Source: Myotis daubentonii (Eukaryota; Chordata; Mammalia; Chiroptera; Vespertilionidae). Taken from it: 64,000 nt of DNA. Positions 46,591-62,329 of the stretch are shown piece after piece. The stretch is from assembly GCF_963259705.1 (NCBI RefSeq), contig NC_081840.1, forward strand, positions 102,715,126-102,779,125. Direction: 5' to 3'. The notes under the pieces were generated by a model. The model was not told where the DNA came from. It made no database searches and saw only the letters and a program-made list of their open reading frames with translations. Position 1 is the first letter of the stretch. Each line of letters starts with the position of its first letter. Both the position numbers and the translations under genes were made by a program.

Positions 46591-47536
46591 ATGAATGCAG
46601 TATTATTTAGAAACATAAGTTAAAGCTACAGAAATAGTATAATGTATGTGCTATAGAATATTTTGATTGACAGTCATAATGACTAATCTGAATTTTTTAA
46701 ATAATGTTTTTTTTAAAAAGCAAGTAAAATTCTGCATGTCATATCTTCATTTTTTTAAGATTGAGAACTTAAAGTTCTTTTCTCCATCTGAGCTCTTTGT
46801 ACTTCTTGAAATATCAAAAACATTTTTTTTCAGTATTTTACATGATTTGCTAATGTCTTTTCTTTACCATGAGTATTTCCCCCGGAAAGTTTATACTTCA
46901 TTTCCAGATCCTCAATCTGAAGACTCTGTCAAATTTCTTGGACCTGTATAGCCATTAGCCTGTGCCACCACCTGGATTGTGATCTTAGTCTTTCTCTTTT
47001 GAGATGAGCTCTGGCTGTATCAGCTTTAGTCCTAAATAAACATACCAAGTCTTCGAGGTGAAAGACAGCTGTGATGACTTCCTTCATACAGCTGGCTCCC
47101 TGGGTCTGCTTCCCCCTGCCCACTTTTTTGAATTAGTATATGGCCTATAACATGCTCAGAATTAAACATTTTTATTCCTAAAGAAAGAAAAAAGATCAGG
47201 TGTTGGCGGGACTTTAATATGCCAAGTCTGTAATGGTGGCTATGACCACGCCTTACAGATATTTCCTTCAAAGACTGGAGAGACTTGAAAGATGAATGGT
47301 CTAGGCCTCACCTTATCTCCCCTCATGGACTGCACTTCCCAGTCACCAGGACAAAGGAACCAAGGGAAACAGGCTCACCAGTGAAGCTTCTGTGTGACAT
47401 TCTCAGACAAGCTTCATGGTGACCTAAACAATTACTTGATCTAAGAAAATCTTTTCAATTATTATTTATTTATTTATTTATTTGCTATGTGCTGCCTCAC
47501 ATGATTATCAGTAGTATTTAAAATGAATTCCAGCTA
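46591..47536. other. Intron 7, unique sequence
   Basis: No gene or repeat recognised except a short (TTTA)n near 47462-47482. Confidence 0.5.
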
Positions 47537-47727
47537 ACCCTAGCCAGTTTGGCTCAGTGAACAGAGGGTCCCTGGTTGATTCTGGTCAAAGGCACATTCC
47601 CAGGTTGCAAGCTAGATCCCCAGTAGGGGGCGTGCAGGAGGCAGCTGATCAATGATTCTCTCTCACCATTGATGTTTCTATCTCTCAGTCCCTCTCCTTT
47701 CCTCTCAGAAATCAATTAAAAAAATAA
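47537..47727 (+). mobile_element. Ves SINE
   Basis: Plus orientation, ACCCTAGCCAGTTTGGCTCA to an A-rich tail. ATTCCAGCTA on both sides is the target duplication. Confidence 0.9.
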
Positions 47728-50320
<2,593 letters not shown>

Positions 50321-50804
50321 CTAGAGGCCCGGTGCACAAAAATTTGTGCACTCGGGGGGGAAGGGGGTCCCTCAGCCCGGCCTGTGCCCTCTCGCAGTCT
50401 GGGACCCCTCGGGAGATAACGACCTGCTGGCTTAGGCCTGCTTCCGGGTGGCAGAGGGCAGGCCCAATCCCTAGGTGCAGCCCCTGGTCTGGCTGAGAGC
50501 AGGGCTGATTGGGGAGTTGGGGCGCCGCCCCCTGTCATGCACAGAGCAGGGCGGATCGGGAGGTTGGGGCGCCGCCCTCTCACCCACAGAGCAGGGCCAA
50601 TCAGGGGGTTGGGGTGCTGCACCCTGTCACGAACAGAGCAGGGCGGATAGGGAGGTTGTGGCCCCGCCCCCTGTCACACATAGAGTCGCAGGGCAATCAG
50701 GGGGTTTGGGTGCTGCCCCCTGTCACACTGATCCTGGTGCTGGGAGGCCTCTCAGCTCTGCTGATCCCAGTGCTGGGAGGCATATTACCCTTTTACTATA
50801 TGGA
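50321..50804 (-). mobile_element. Helitron module B with internal minisatellite
   Basis: From the plus strand it starts CTAGAGGCCCGGTGCACA (3' hairpin GTGCACAAAAATTTGTGCAC) and ends CCTTTTACTATATGGA. Preceded by A. In the middle, a 45-47-bp unit containing GAGCAGGGC recurs at 50497, 50544, 50589, 50636 and, altered, at 50683. The long frames through it on both strands follow from the repeat. Confidence 0.88.
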
Positions 50805-51412
50805 ATAGAGGCCTGGTGCACGGGTGGGGGCCAGCTGGTTTGCCCTGAAGGGTGTCCCGGATCAGGGTGGGGGTCCCCACTGGGGTGCCTGGCCAGCCTG
50901 GATGAGGGGATGATGGCTGTTTGCAGCTGGTCACACACCCTTCAGGGTGGGAGTCCCCACTGGGTTGCCTGGCCAGTCTGGGTGAGGGACTGAGGGCTGT
51001 TTTCAGGCTGGGACTGAAGCTCCCAACTGCTCCTTTTTTTTTGTTTGTTTGTTTTTTTATTCTGAGCCAGCTTTAGCTCTGAGGTTCCAGCTCTTAGGCC
51101 TCCGCTCCTGAAAGCAGGTATCTGGTTTGTTTCGGTTCTCGAAACTCTGTATCAACTCCAGCTCTGAGATCCCAGCTACGTCTATATTTGTTACAATGTT
51201 TGAAACTGCAGGCTCAGAGGCCTGCAGCGGCAGGCGGGTAACGTTGGAGTCCTCTCCCGTCACTGAAGCAAGCAAGCCTCATGTTAGTTTCAAGCTGCCT
51301 GGCTGCCGGCCACCATCTTGGCTGACAGTTAATTTGCATATCGCCCTGATTAGCCAATGGGAAGGGTAGCAGTCGTACGCCAATTACCATCTTTCTCTTT
51401 TATTAGTGTAGA
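50805..51412 (-). mobile_element. Helitron module A, complete 5' end
   Basis: Minus orientation. The true 5' end is at 51412 (TCTACACTAATAAAAGAGAA on the minus strand), followed by T on the plus strand. It carries the 'GATGGTGGCCGGCAGCCA' block, a non-repetitive interior (about 51060-51275), an A-rich tract at 51032-51060, and two of the about 82-bp units. It joins module B at 50804/50805 at the same base as the other composites. Confidence 0.88.
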
Positions 51413-54400
51413 TGAATGGTAGCTACAAATAGACCCTGGCATATAACATTAAGAAACTCAAAATGGAATGTGCATGCCATGCAAATTAATTTATTTTTTA
51501 AGTGTAATTCTTCCTAAAATATGGTTATTTTAATATTCTTTTTCCAGTAATGCTTCATCATAAAAATTTGAGAGGTTTCTTTGAATATCATACATTTTCT
51601 TTAGGGTGTACTGACATAAAATATTAATTAGTAAAACCACTTGACTGATTTACAAAACTTAATTAAGTGGTCAAATTGACCAAAATATTTAAAATCATCT
51701 TGGTATTTTCTTGGTATGAGAAAATAACCAGTTATAAATATTTAAATGATTATGTGACATGCACATTGTTTTCCTGAAATCATATCTTCCTTTAAAAAAA
51801 TTCCTCTGAATTTAATCTGTTCCTATATATATTTCTTATATATATATTTCCTTTGAATCACTTACTATAACATTAAAAACCAAGGTACCAGAGAAAGCAC
51901 TAAGAAAAGCTCTTCAGGAGGCAGTAATTTTGGGAACATGGACTTCCTGGTTGGAAAGCTAGTCATAGAAAAGAAACCTGTGATGTATGAAAGGTAGGAT
52001 GTAAAGCATTCATTGTATGCAGGAAGTAGAAGTCAGTTTAGAATAAAAGCAAGAGAACCAAAGGCTCACCTGGAAGAATTTTTTAAAGTAAATCATCTCT
52101 CTTCCAGATCAATGTTTTAGCTAAAACAGCATGTTAGTATTAGTTGCAATAAACACCCCTGTACACACACACACACTCACATGCATAGAATACCTGGGTA
52201 AACATTCAATTGAACACCTATATTGTCCCTAAGTCTGCCAACATTACATATTTTTACTAATTATATAGGTTTCAGATGTTCAATTCTATAAACATCATCT
52301 GTATACTGTATTGTGTGTTCATCATCCCAAGTCAAGGCTCCTTCCTTCACCATTTATTTCCCCTTTTAGTGTCTTCTATCTCCCCCATCCATTTTCCTGT
52401 GGTACTCATCAGGAAGTTGTCTGTCTATGAGGTTTTTCTTCTTAATCCCTTTACCTTTTTTATCTAGCACCCCCCCCACTCCCCGTCCAACATTATATTT
52501 TACATGCATCATTCCAAATTTGGATAAACCAATGCACTATTTTTGTCAGTTCTCTAGTCACACATTTATAAATTATCATTTTATTGCAATTTCAGCAATT
52601 TACTAATGCTATGAATGAGATAATACACGCACTACAGTGACTAGCTTACAAGCACAGAGAGTTTACAATTAGGAAGACCTGGCTCAATATACGTTCTGGC
52701 TTAGTCAATTTAACAGGAGGAACCAACTTTGAATACAGCATTACAGATTATAAAACTGCTGGGAAGTAGAAATTGTATGAAAAACCAAAAACCACTTTAT
52801 AGGAGATAACTGTTCTACACACAACACATTAATATAAGAGAATGAAAGTTTTGTCCACAAGGTTTAAAAGAAGAGAAAATTATATATGAAACTTATTAAA
52901 ATGAATGACATTCTAAAGCTTTGAGATAAATTACTTCAGTTTCTTTCAATTTTAGAGGACAACTCACTTTAAAAATAAAAACAAGTGTTTGAAAGAAATT
53001 CTTCTAATTGAATAAGCAGCACTCAATTCGCCAACTAAAATTTGCTAAAAATGTGTATTGATACTCTTTGTCAGAGGGAATATTTCCATGAATTCATGAA
53101 TTATTTCATTCCATTTGGCACTTAAAGGACATCCAGTTAGTCCTTTTTTAGTTCCTGAAATCAAACCAATGCCTTTAAATTATCTTTTGTTTCTGTTCTC
53201 AGCAAGTAACAAATCACAATTCATTTCTGAATCATGAGGAAGCCACTTAGAAGTTGGTAGTAACAACTCACAGCCCTAAATGGATTCTGAGGGACCTCCT
53301 GGACTAAAGGAACGACTCTGCATTGGAGGTTACGAATCTGGCGGTTGGGACAGTGTCCTCTGTGACCTGAGAGGCCCAAAGACCTTACCTGGCTTTGTCG
53401 CTTTTCTCTGTATAGTTGGCATGAGAATATCTACACAGTTTACTTCACATGATACAGCATGAGGTGAAAAAACTCAATTTTAGAGGCCAAAGAGCTGTGC
53501 AAACTCCAGCTGCACCCTGAGCCTATGTCAGACTAACCACAAGGGGTGATTCACCAGTTTCTGTCTGTCGTCAGGTGTCACAGTGCCTACTGCCTGCCTC
53601 TTTTCCCAAGTCTGCAGAAAGATGTCCACTTTAATTGTGTAAGACTGATCATTCCCACAAGTTGCACCTTTTCCCAAACTGGGATTCTGTGAAACATTTG
53701 ACCTCTCTGGGCCTCATGAAATTGCAAATAAAAACCTCTCATCTACTTAATTTATATTCTAAAACTAAAATAAGAAGTATATGCAAAGATGCTCTACAAG
53801 GAAGTGCTATAAAAAATTAGGTTTTGTCATTAGAACATGTCTTACAATGAATTTGAAAATCCACCAAAAACTAAAAACCTTGGATTTGACCAGTTGTGCA
53901 TGTTGAACTTTAATGAAGTCACCTACTCTCTTTGAAACTTCAGTGAGTGAACAGAACTACGTGTGTACGTATGTGTTGTTGTGGATGTGTTTTGATTCAG
54001 CTTAGCCTACCTCCTTATCACACTAAGGCCTTTGTTACTGGTGTCTGCTTTCAGAGGTCCTTCAGTTAGAAAATATAGAAATATTATGCAAGAGAAATAC
54101 ATGTGAGGCAAAAGTAAAACCTGGAAACAAGCTTCCTGACAAGGTTAGCACTAGTGCCTGTCTTCTGGAACCTTTCTTCTCCTCACACCTCAGAATGAAC
54201 ATTTGCACGGTTGCCTTGCTTCAGGGGCTGATGGATGCTGATAGTTACAGACTGCCATCTTTGAGGGCTCCTCTTTCTGTGGGATTGATTCATAATGGGG
54301 CTGACTTCTCAAAGGAAGCAGGATGTAGCTTAGAAGCCAACTGCTGTCTGCTTTTCTGGAATAATTGAAGGTATAAATAATCTAATACAAAAATTTTCCC

Positions 54401-57400
54401 GACAAAATACAATGCCCTCAAATTTGTAGAAGAGTAGAACCCAGCTTGAAGTGGTTTGTCAAGTAATTATGTCTAAAGTCACTGGAGGGTGTGGTAATTC
54501 ATTAGTCCCCAGTGCCATTTTTATTTCTTTGGAATAACAAAGCTCATATCCCTTCCAGGCATGATTTCTCTTGCCTTTTTTTCTTCTTGTTTTCTGGCAT
54601 TTTAGTCATGGAAAAGTCACAGTTTTTTTGAAGAAAGCACTCCCAAGAGCTTTAATTAAAGCTAGAAGAATAAATCTGTTTACAGTGTGGAGGACACTAT
54701 CATTAATAAAACATTAAAATAATTAATGAATTAAATTCTGCTTTGTGTAAATGGCTATACTTAGGATCTATGAGAACATGTCTTCTGAACAGACAGGTCT
54801 GTTATGCACTTAGTTTGCAGAAATGAAGAAAAAAAAAACTGAGAATGCATTTCTCTGAGATTCATAGTATCACAACCTGCTAGAGCTTGAATGGAGACAG
54901 TCACATACATTACCTCAATTTTAAAGGAAAAAAGAAATCAGTTTCAGTAAGGTTAATGGCTTGGGCTCTAATGATGTGCTTGAAAATTAAGTGGTTTTTT
55001 TTAAATAGCACCATTGATACCCTGTGTCTACACTTTGAATCTTTGATTGTTTAGCCAGAAACAAAAGCAAGAGACAATTAAATTAATAATAAGATAAGCA
55101 GCTCTAGGACACAGAACAGAATGAAATACTTTGAAAAAAAATAGGAGAATTTCACGTTGTGATTTAACTCTGCCATTGACCATAAGAGGTTTTAGTTGCT
55201 CAGGATATGAGTAGCCTTTTGAGCAGGATATGACCATGTGCAGACCTCTGAGTTGAGACTTCCCTTCGTGCTCCTTCTCACTAAGCTGCCTCTTGTTTTT
55301 AAGCTTTCTGGCAGACAACAGATCTCACAGGAAGCACCATTTTGAATGTTCATGTGGATGGTTAATGGTGCATTGTTGTTTTGTTTTTTTTTATGTCACT
55401 CAGTAATTTCCCAGAGAAAACAATGGGAACTTAAGAGTGTTCCTATCTTGAAGGAAAGTCAGCTTCCAATATTGTTTTATTAATTTAACACATGCAAGTG
55501 TTTTTCCTTGTTGCTACAGCAACATGTTTGTAGGGTATATTTGATGCAAAATGTGGAAAAGCTGAAAAAGAAAACAAATACCATCTGCATATTGACGTGA
55601 TGGGGTAAGTGACTCTTGCCCCTCAGTCCAATGATGCTGTATTTCGGTAATTTGTAAAGCATTTAGCTAATAAAAACAAGGAGCTAACCACCTCCAGGTA
55701 GTTTCTGAAAAGCTGGAAACACATGAAATTATTCGTAATTAGGTTTTGGGTGGATGTTAGGCACTCCCACCATGTATACAGACACAACTAACATGTAAAT
55801 GAGCCCACTAAGCTCCCCAAGAAGAAAAAGCTCATTTTACCTCAAGGTGAGCAGACTCTAAGCTTTTCTGACATTCATCTTATAGAGAGGGCTGAGGAGC
55901 TAGGGCCCTGCATGCCACGCTTAGAAGCAGTTAGCACCCAAGTCATCTTGGTGTGAGCCTTCCCAGTGAGAGGAAAGTCTAACGGGAGGTAAGTGATTGA
56001 ATTTCTGGGGGTGGCAATGAATGATAAAGATGCAGCACACTGTAAAGAAGCAGGTGTTGGGGTCCCACAGACCCCGGTTGCCAAATTCAGTCACTAACTG
56101 TGACCTAGGGCATTTACTAATTTTTTCGAACCTCAGTGTTTTTAAACGAGGATAATTGTACCTCTTCCACAGGATTGCTCAGAGAATTAAAATTATGTCA
56201 GGGGTTCAGCGAGGTCAGGCCGCATAGTAAGTACTCAATAAATGGTAACTATTTTATGAATGGCACAATTGTCAACTATTTCTAGCTCTCTTCCTGTTAG
56301 CACATGTTGAATTGCTGCCTCTCAGACGTTTACTGTGGCTGTGGGATTTGCTTTGGCAAAAAAAAAAAAAAAAAAAAAAGTGGGTGGAAGTGCTTTTTTT
56401 GAGGGAATTAAAGAGCCAGCATGTTCTACCACACTCTCTTTCTCCCTCTGCCTTGGCGACAGGCAACATTTCAGATGACAGCTGCTCCCCCTCCTTGTGG
56501 GCCCTGGTTGAGAAAATGTGGAGCAGCCGTTCAGCAAATCAGAGAAGGAAAGTAGCACAAGAAAGAAATAAACCTTCTTGTTTTGGTTACTTTGCTTTTC
56601 CTGAACATGCTTTGATAGAAAGAGTTGGAACATTTGAGATATTTTTTTTCTTCTAGGGCAATCTCAAATTGTGTCTAACTCCTGAGAACGATGTAAATCC
56701 TGTCCTGCTGAAAATTACTTTGAGGACCTATTTTGTTTCCATGTTTCTACTGACTTGCCTTGCACAGAAGAATTGCTGCAGTTGCAATTTCAGACCTCTT
56801 GCAAGACCTCTTCCCCTAAATTATTGAGAGCTTTCCACATTACCAAGAATGGGACTACATTACCATGCAAACACGCTTAGCACTGCAAAATGTAAGCTTT
56901 CCTCTAGAGGCACATCTGTCAATCATACACAATTGCTTGTTGGTTTGGGAATGTGGAAAAACAAGTTAAAGTTACCAAGAGCTTTTTTGACATAGGCAAA
57001 TTCATTTCATTTCTGACTTAATATAAAACTGGATTCAGTAGTCTCAAGGTAAAAGTCTCATCTTTTCTCACCCTTTAGATATTTCTCAGCATTAGTTCAG
57101 TCTCCTGTAAGAGGTTAGGATGAGTTTGTCTCCTATAATAGGCCATTTCACATTAAATGTATGTTAAACTAATATTGACCTTTCCAAAGTAAAACAAAAT
57201 CTAGTATTTTGTTCTCAAAAGACTGAAACATTAGATGTTGAAAATAGAGGGTTAATAACCTTGGTTTTTTTCTTACTGAGAAACTCTCCCTCTGGGAATT
57301 AGTCATTTTTATATATCTAGCAATGAATGCAAGGTGCTGCCTACTCTCCTCAAAAGGGAGCCTGGATCCTTCAGCAATTCACTTTGTATAATTTGCCCAC

Positions 57401-58244
57401 AGGTTAACCCACTCAGCCAGATATGTGTGTTTCATTTTACAATGGGTGAAAAAGTCAAGAATGTGAACATCAGGCTTTGTCTGGGAGTATCCAGATATCA
57501 AGGTTGGGCAAGTTGAGGAATGGATATGGTGTTAGGATCAAGACCAGAGATGAGTGAGGGTGGGGATACTACTGACGGGAGGAGGGTTTGTGGGGAATAC
57601 AAGGGTTATGGGAGAGAAGGGAATGCCAGAGCAAAGTGAGGAAAGCATAAACAATTTCACTAATGAGAATATGAATATGTGCATTTTATACATGGATGTG
57701 TAAACATAATCCACAGAGACCAGTGCCCTCAAATAAACTGCCTGTGCTATATTACCCTACATGGAAAAGTGAACCTCAATCTGCTTCTTCCCTTTGTCTA
57801 CCTAAACAAATAAGTTAAAAACCCTATAATTGGGAACAACTATTTCACTCAAGTCTACAAGTAGGTTTAATATATTTCATCCAGAAAATAAACATCCGTT
57901 GTACTTCATATTAATAAAAGCATATCAATAAAAAATGTGTAGTTTTGGGGAAAAATCAGATCTTTCAGTGTTACCAAAGTGAGACATCTTTGCTTAAATT
58001 CTGTGAAGACTCCTATGTAAGTATTTGAGAAGATGCATGGATTTTCAGAGATGTCATCAGGGTATGCTTTTTTTTTTTTTTTTTTGATGGTGTGCCTTTG
58101 TAACATGGTTCCACAGTGACTTAGTGCCCATTAGCCTTTTCTTCTCATCTGAAGGCACTTGTCAGGCACTGTGTTTTTCAACAATCTTTCTAAATGACCC
58201 AAATCATCTTCAACCCTAAATGTGCCAGGACTTAAGCGACCTAC
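51413..58244. other. Intron 7, largely unique sequence up to exon 7
   Basis: Mostly repeat-poor. About 52250-52470 resembles an L1 3' region in minus orientation ('GGTTTCAGATGTTCAATTCT', 'CATCATCTGTATACTGTATT'). About 56045-56260 is a MIR in plus orientation ending 'AAGTACTCAATAAATGGTAA'. An A20 run is at 56359-56378 and a T-run of about 17 at 58069-58085. No reading frame here has a recognisable domain. Confidence 0.55.
56045..56260 (+). mobile_element. MIR SINE
   Basis: MIR order of landmarks: 'CACTAACTGTGACCTAGGGC', 'GAACCTCAGTGTTTTTAAAC', 'TACCTCTTCCACAGGATTGC', 'CATAGTAAGTACTCAATAAA'. Old and diverged. Confidence 0.75.
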
Positions 58245-58411
58245 CTGTATCCACTCTCTGTAGGAATCTTCTCCAGGTGTCCATCCATTCTCAGGGTAAT
58301 TCAGGCGGGAGCGTTCTGAAGACCAGTTGGTGCTATACTGGGAAGAAGCTGTGATTTGGTCAGAATGAATCTCTCCCGATTCCATGCCCAGAGCTTCCAT
58401 ACATTTGAAAT
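58245..58411 (-). CDS. NRP1: NRP1 exon 7: first part of b1 (F5/8 type C) domain
   Basis: This 167-bp exon encodes about human residues 273-327. It opens with FKCMEALGMESGEI, where Cys275 starts b1 and pairs with Cys424 in exon 9. It carries one wall of the pocket that holds the C-terminal arginine of VEGF-A, semaphorins and other C-end-rule peptides: Tyr297 and Trp301 in QYSTNW, Thr316 and Asp320 in TPGED. Asp320 is the residue that salt-bridges the ligand arginine, and it is intact. Asn300 in NWS is a glycosylation sequon. The acceptor is TTTCAG and the donor GTAGGTCG. The exon completes the split Asp codon and ends on a codon boundary after EWIQ. The bat has Ser where I recall Ala at position 303. 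Confidence 0.97.
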
Positions 58412-58599
58412 CTGAAAGGAGGGAAAAAAATGGCCCAAAGTCATCAAAACATAGGGCACCTGTGTTTCTTCTTCTTCTTTTTAATCTGAAAGAATAAAAA
58501 TTTCATATTGTGTTCAAACAAAGTTTTACAAAAGATGACAGTAAAGAACTTATTAGAAGCTAGGACTCATGTATGCATTTTTGTGGCAATAATTTTTGT

Positions 58600-58833
58600 T
58601 TCTGTTTTGTTTGCCCATTTATTTTGTTTTATAGATTCTACATATAAGTGGAGTCACACGGTGTTTGTCTTTCTCTGTCTGATTTATTTCACTTAGTATA
58701 ATACCTTCTAGGTCCATCCATTTTGTCATCAATGGTAAGATTTCATTTGTGTTATGGCTGAATAATATTACATTTTTCACATGTTCTCTTTGATTTATCT
58801 ATTGATGGACACTCAGGTTCATGGAAATAATTT
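58600..58833 (-). mobile_element. Old L1 (L1M type) fragment
   Basis: Minus orientation: 'GATTTATTTCACTTAGTATA', 'AGGTCCATCCATTTTGTCAT', 'TGGCTGAATAATATTACATT', 'ATTGATGGACACTCAGGTT' are complements of the ancient L1 ORF2 end. Confidence 0.75.
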
Positions 58834-58834
58834 T

Positions 58835-59067
58835 TTTTTAATCCTCACCTGAGGATATATATTCCTTTTTTTAAAAAAAGAAAGAGAGAGTAAGGGGGAG
58901 AGAGAGAGAATCATCGATGTGAGAGAGAAGAGAGAGAAACATAGATTGGTTGCCTCCTATATGCACCATGTCTGGGATCAAAACCAAAATGTGCCCTGAC
59001 CCAGAATCGAACCCACAACCTTTTGGTGTATGGGATGACAGTCCAACCAACTGAGCCACCGAGCCAG
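58835..59067 (-). mobile_element. Ves SINE
   Basis: Minus orientation, tail complement with 'AATCCTCACCTGAGGATATA' at the left and the head 'CACCGAGCCAGACC' at the right, in intron 6. CATGGAAATAAT and CATGACAATAAT flank it as a worn target duplication. Confidence 0.87.
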
Positions 59068-60661
59068 ACCATGACAATAATCACTTAAAGCAATGCTATG
59101 ATGACCTCATAGTGATTAAATATTTTTCCAACTGGACCTAGGTTGACAGGAATACTATTAGAAATTGGTAGGAAATGATGGAAATTCCAATTTCTTTTCA
59201 AAGTTTAATGTATGTAGACATGTCACATGGGCACACACCAAAAATTGTGTTTCAATAAAATTTTACTATTGAATTATTTCTTACAGTATTTAATAAAGGT
59301 GAAAAAATTCTATGTCCATTTACAATCCATAGTCAGTGGACACTAGTCCTTAACTCTGTCTTTCAGAATCCTTGCAATTGGCACCCAAGCCACCTCTTCT
59401 GCATCTTTTAATTCTCATGCTACCTGCTCCTGGCCTAGTCATGATTATTAAAATCACCAGTTTATTTTATTAAAACACAAAAGTATCTGTCAGGGGTAAA
59501 TGCAGTATCATATGATCCCAAAGGGCACAACAGTTTAAGAGTTTTAGAGCATAAAATAATGCTAACAATGATGACTATGTATTCCACTAGGTCTCATACA
59601 CTCAGTGAAAAAATAAAATATGAAATTGATATGACATATGATATTGGAAAATGAATCATTAATTTTAGGAAAATGTGAATCTAAGGCACTAAAGTAAAAA
59701 AAGCTTTAAAAATGAGCCATCCAGAAAATCTCAACTAACCAAAATTTTACATTTTTTGAATTTTCTATCACAATAGGTAAGGTTTTAAGGCATAAAAGGT
59801 TTTTATTCACTGGTTTTATACTTTTAAGGTTAGGTTTGTTATTTGCAATATAAAAATATTTATAGCACAAAAGTACATGGATTAATTAATCAATTAAATT
59901 TCTTGGAGTTTAATTGGCCTTTTTATTTTCCATTAAGATCTGGTATAAAAGGTCTCCAAACACCTAGTCTTCTCCTTATCTTACTTTACAACCCGAAGCT
60001 AGAACTGATGAAACAATTTATTCATTGTTCTTCAGGTTTTTTCCCCCCATTGTGCCCTTAAAAGCTGGAAAACACATAAACTTTGAGGAAGGGCAGAGTT
60101 ATTTGAGTATTTTAATAAGATATAAACAGATATTCCTTTTTCTTTCTTTTATGCAAAATTGTAACAGAAATTACATGCCTCTTTTACATGAATATCCACT
60201 TTCATTCACTTAAGAAAGAACAACATAACGGTTTCCGCAGACCAAACCATGGCACACCATCCATTCTATATGGCTGCCCTGTCAATGAACTCCACAGATT
60301 CGTCCTTACCATCCATGATGCATGCTTGTCCTTTTAGGAATCTTAGCCCAATACATATTTGAAGGTACCAGGTAGGTGGCCTGGCATATTTCATTGTTTT
60401 AAAGCACTGTTTTTCGATTTCCCACTTTCTCCCATAATTTCAGAGGCTTATAAGCAACCACCTCATGTATAATTTTATTAAGAAAGCACAACAGATAATT
60501 CTTTCTATTGATATTCATAAAATCCACTTAAAAGAGAAAAATAAACAATTGGCAATCCAATTCATGAAACATTTCTTTATTGTTTCTTGCTACCCCTGGT
60601 GTGTGAGGAGGAATAACAAGGAATATTTTCCACAGGCTTTGCAAGGTGAATGAACACTGAC
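59068..60661. other. Intron 6, unique sequence
   Basis: No gene or repeat recognised between the Ves SINE and exon 6. Confidence 0.5.
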
Positions 60662-60817
60662 CTTCAGAGAGGCTGCTCTGCAGGACGCTGTAGTTTGCTG
60701 AGAAGCCTTCTTTTGCTATCGCACTGTCAGTATAAAAAACCATCGATAAAATGCCAGATGAGGAACGAACTCGACCTGGAGTTTTCTGTCCACAGTAACG
60801 TCCAATGTGAGGGCCAA
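60662..60817 (-). CDS. NRP1: NRP1 exon 6: C-terminal part of CUB2
   Basis: This 156-bp exon encodes about human residues 220-272, the last strands of the second CUB (a2) domain and the short link to b1. The frame runs from GPHIGRYCGQKTPG through GILSMVFYTD to the NYSVLQSS stretch. CUB2 helps bind semaphorin and carries a calcium site. The cysteine in RYCGQ is one of the CUB disulfide residues, and Asn in ANYS is the glycosylation site numbered 261 in human. The acceptor is a pyrimidine tract ending CCAG just above 60817, and the donor is GTCAGTG just below 60662. The exon starts two bases into a Val codon and ends one base into an Asp codon that exon 7 completes. The bat has Val where I recall Ile after PGR, and Leu for Val before the final Ser-Glu. 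Confidence 0.96.
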
Positions 60818-62329
60818 CTGGAAAGGGAGAAATGCAGAAAACATTAAAATATATTTTCTTCTAATGCAGATGCAAGAATCCCCATTTGCAAACATGGGTT
60901 CCAGTGGAACCCAGTGTTTTGCCACACAAAGCATCTGCCCTGGCTAATTGCTTTGCATTGAACATATCCGATCAGGTTTGTGGAGAGAATTTCCAAGTGT
61001 ACTCAGAAGAGCAGTAGCAGATATCACCACATTCCCTGGGAAGCAAGTTGTGTTCAGTAACAGAATCAAAATGCTTTCTTCACTTTCAAAGAATGAGATT
61101 TGGGCTGTTGAGTGGAACCTTGAAATTCATCTCCAGGACCAATTCGATGCTGTGGTGAACAAGGTCTCTTAGAGTTGCCTGTCCTCACTGCCCTGCCCTA
61201 GAAGGAGATCCTAAGGAAGGCCTATGTCCTGGGATCCTGGCTGGAACCAGGGCAATACTCAGGGTCTGATCCAACACTGTGTAACTCTGATTTCTTTCCT
61301 CATTCTATATTTTAATCGTGGAGCCCTATTATGACAAATATCAGTGACTTTGATAAAGGATCCTGTCCAACTCAGAACTTAGTCTGAAGACTAATTTACA
61401 ATTGTGACAATTTAAAAATTTAGAAACTGTAGATACCAATCATTTATGCAAAATAGCAAGTTGTAATCAAAATGAGAGGAAAATACATCTTTCTGACTTC
61501 GGTCCTAGTTTTTCCCCTGACTGCGTTGCGCTGGTGTCCAGCGGCCAAGAGCTGGTCCCAGCAGCTATTTGACTGTGTGCACCAGGAAGAAAGTAGTCCC
61601 TGAGGCAGTCAAGATTGGGAATGATGATTGATTTGTGATAAAGTTAAATTGCTATTTGGCTTACACTGGCCACACCCTTATTGACGTGCTTTTAGACAAA
61701 TCTTGGCAATTAATAATTATAAATTGTCTTATGGATGGTGCAGGGCCATCTGGGTTTGGAGAATCTTTCCATTTCCCTGTCCAGATGAATAGCAAGACCA
61801 AAAAAAAAAAAAGTATCATTTTCTCTAGGTTTTTTTCTTTGCACATATGGTAAAAATGTACCAGATGGTTTGGACTTAGAAAGACAGTCTGATGTGGACC
61901 ATTTTACCCTCCAAGAAACCCATTATTTTGTGCATTTCAACTAAAAGTTATTGCTTTGTTCAAGAAAATACAGTAGGTGGACCTATCCCTGGCAGGATGA
62001 GCCTTCAACAGGGAAGAGGTGTTCCAAGTCCTGTATGTGCAGCTTGGATGCAGAAGGCTGTGGACGAGGGCTCAGAGAAACTCCAAGTGTGACTGAAAAA
62101 GCAAACCCCACAGAAGTGATCAGCCTGGAGTCCCACATATCAGCTGAGTTCTTAGGTTGGCAACTAATCTGAGAACCCTTCTTTTTAGAGTGTTCAGATT
62201 CTTGGCTAACAGGTTTTTAGTTCTTAGCCAATACTCTTGAAAAGAGAACAAAAAACACAAAGAAAAAGAAAAACAAAACCTAACCCCACGTAGTTTACAT
62301 ATTTGAGTTGGTACAAAAAGGTTATTTTA
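60818..62329. other. Intron 5 (part), unique sequence
   Basis: Sequence upstream of exon 6 in transcript order. Nothing recognised beyond ordinary intron composition and a short A-run at 61800-61812. Confidence 0.5.
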
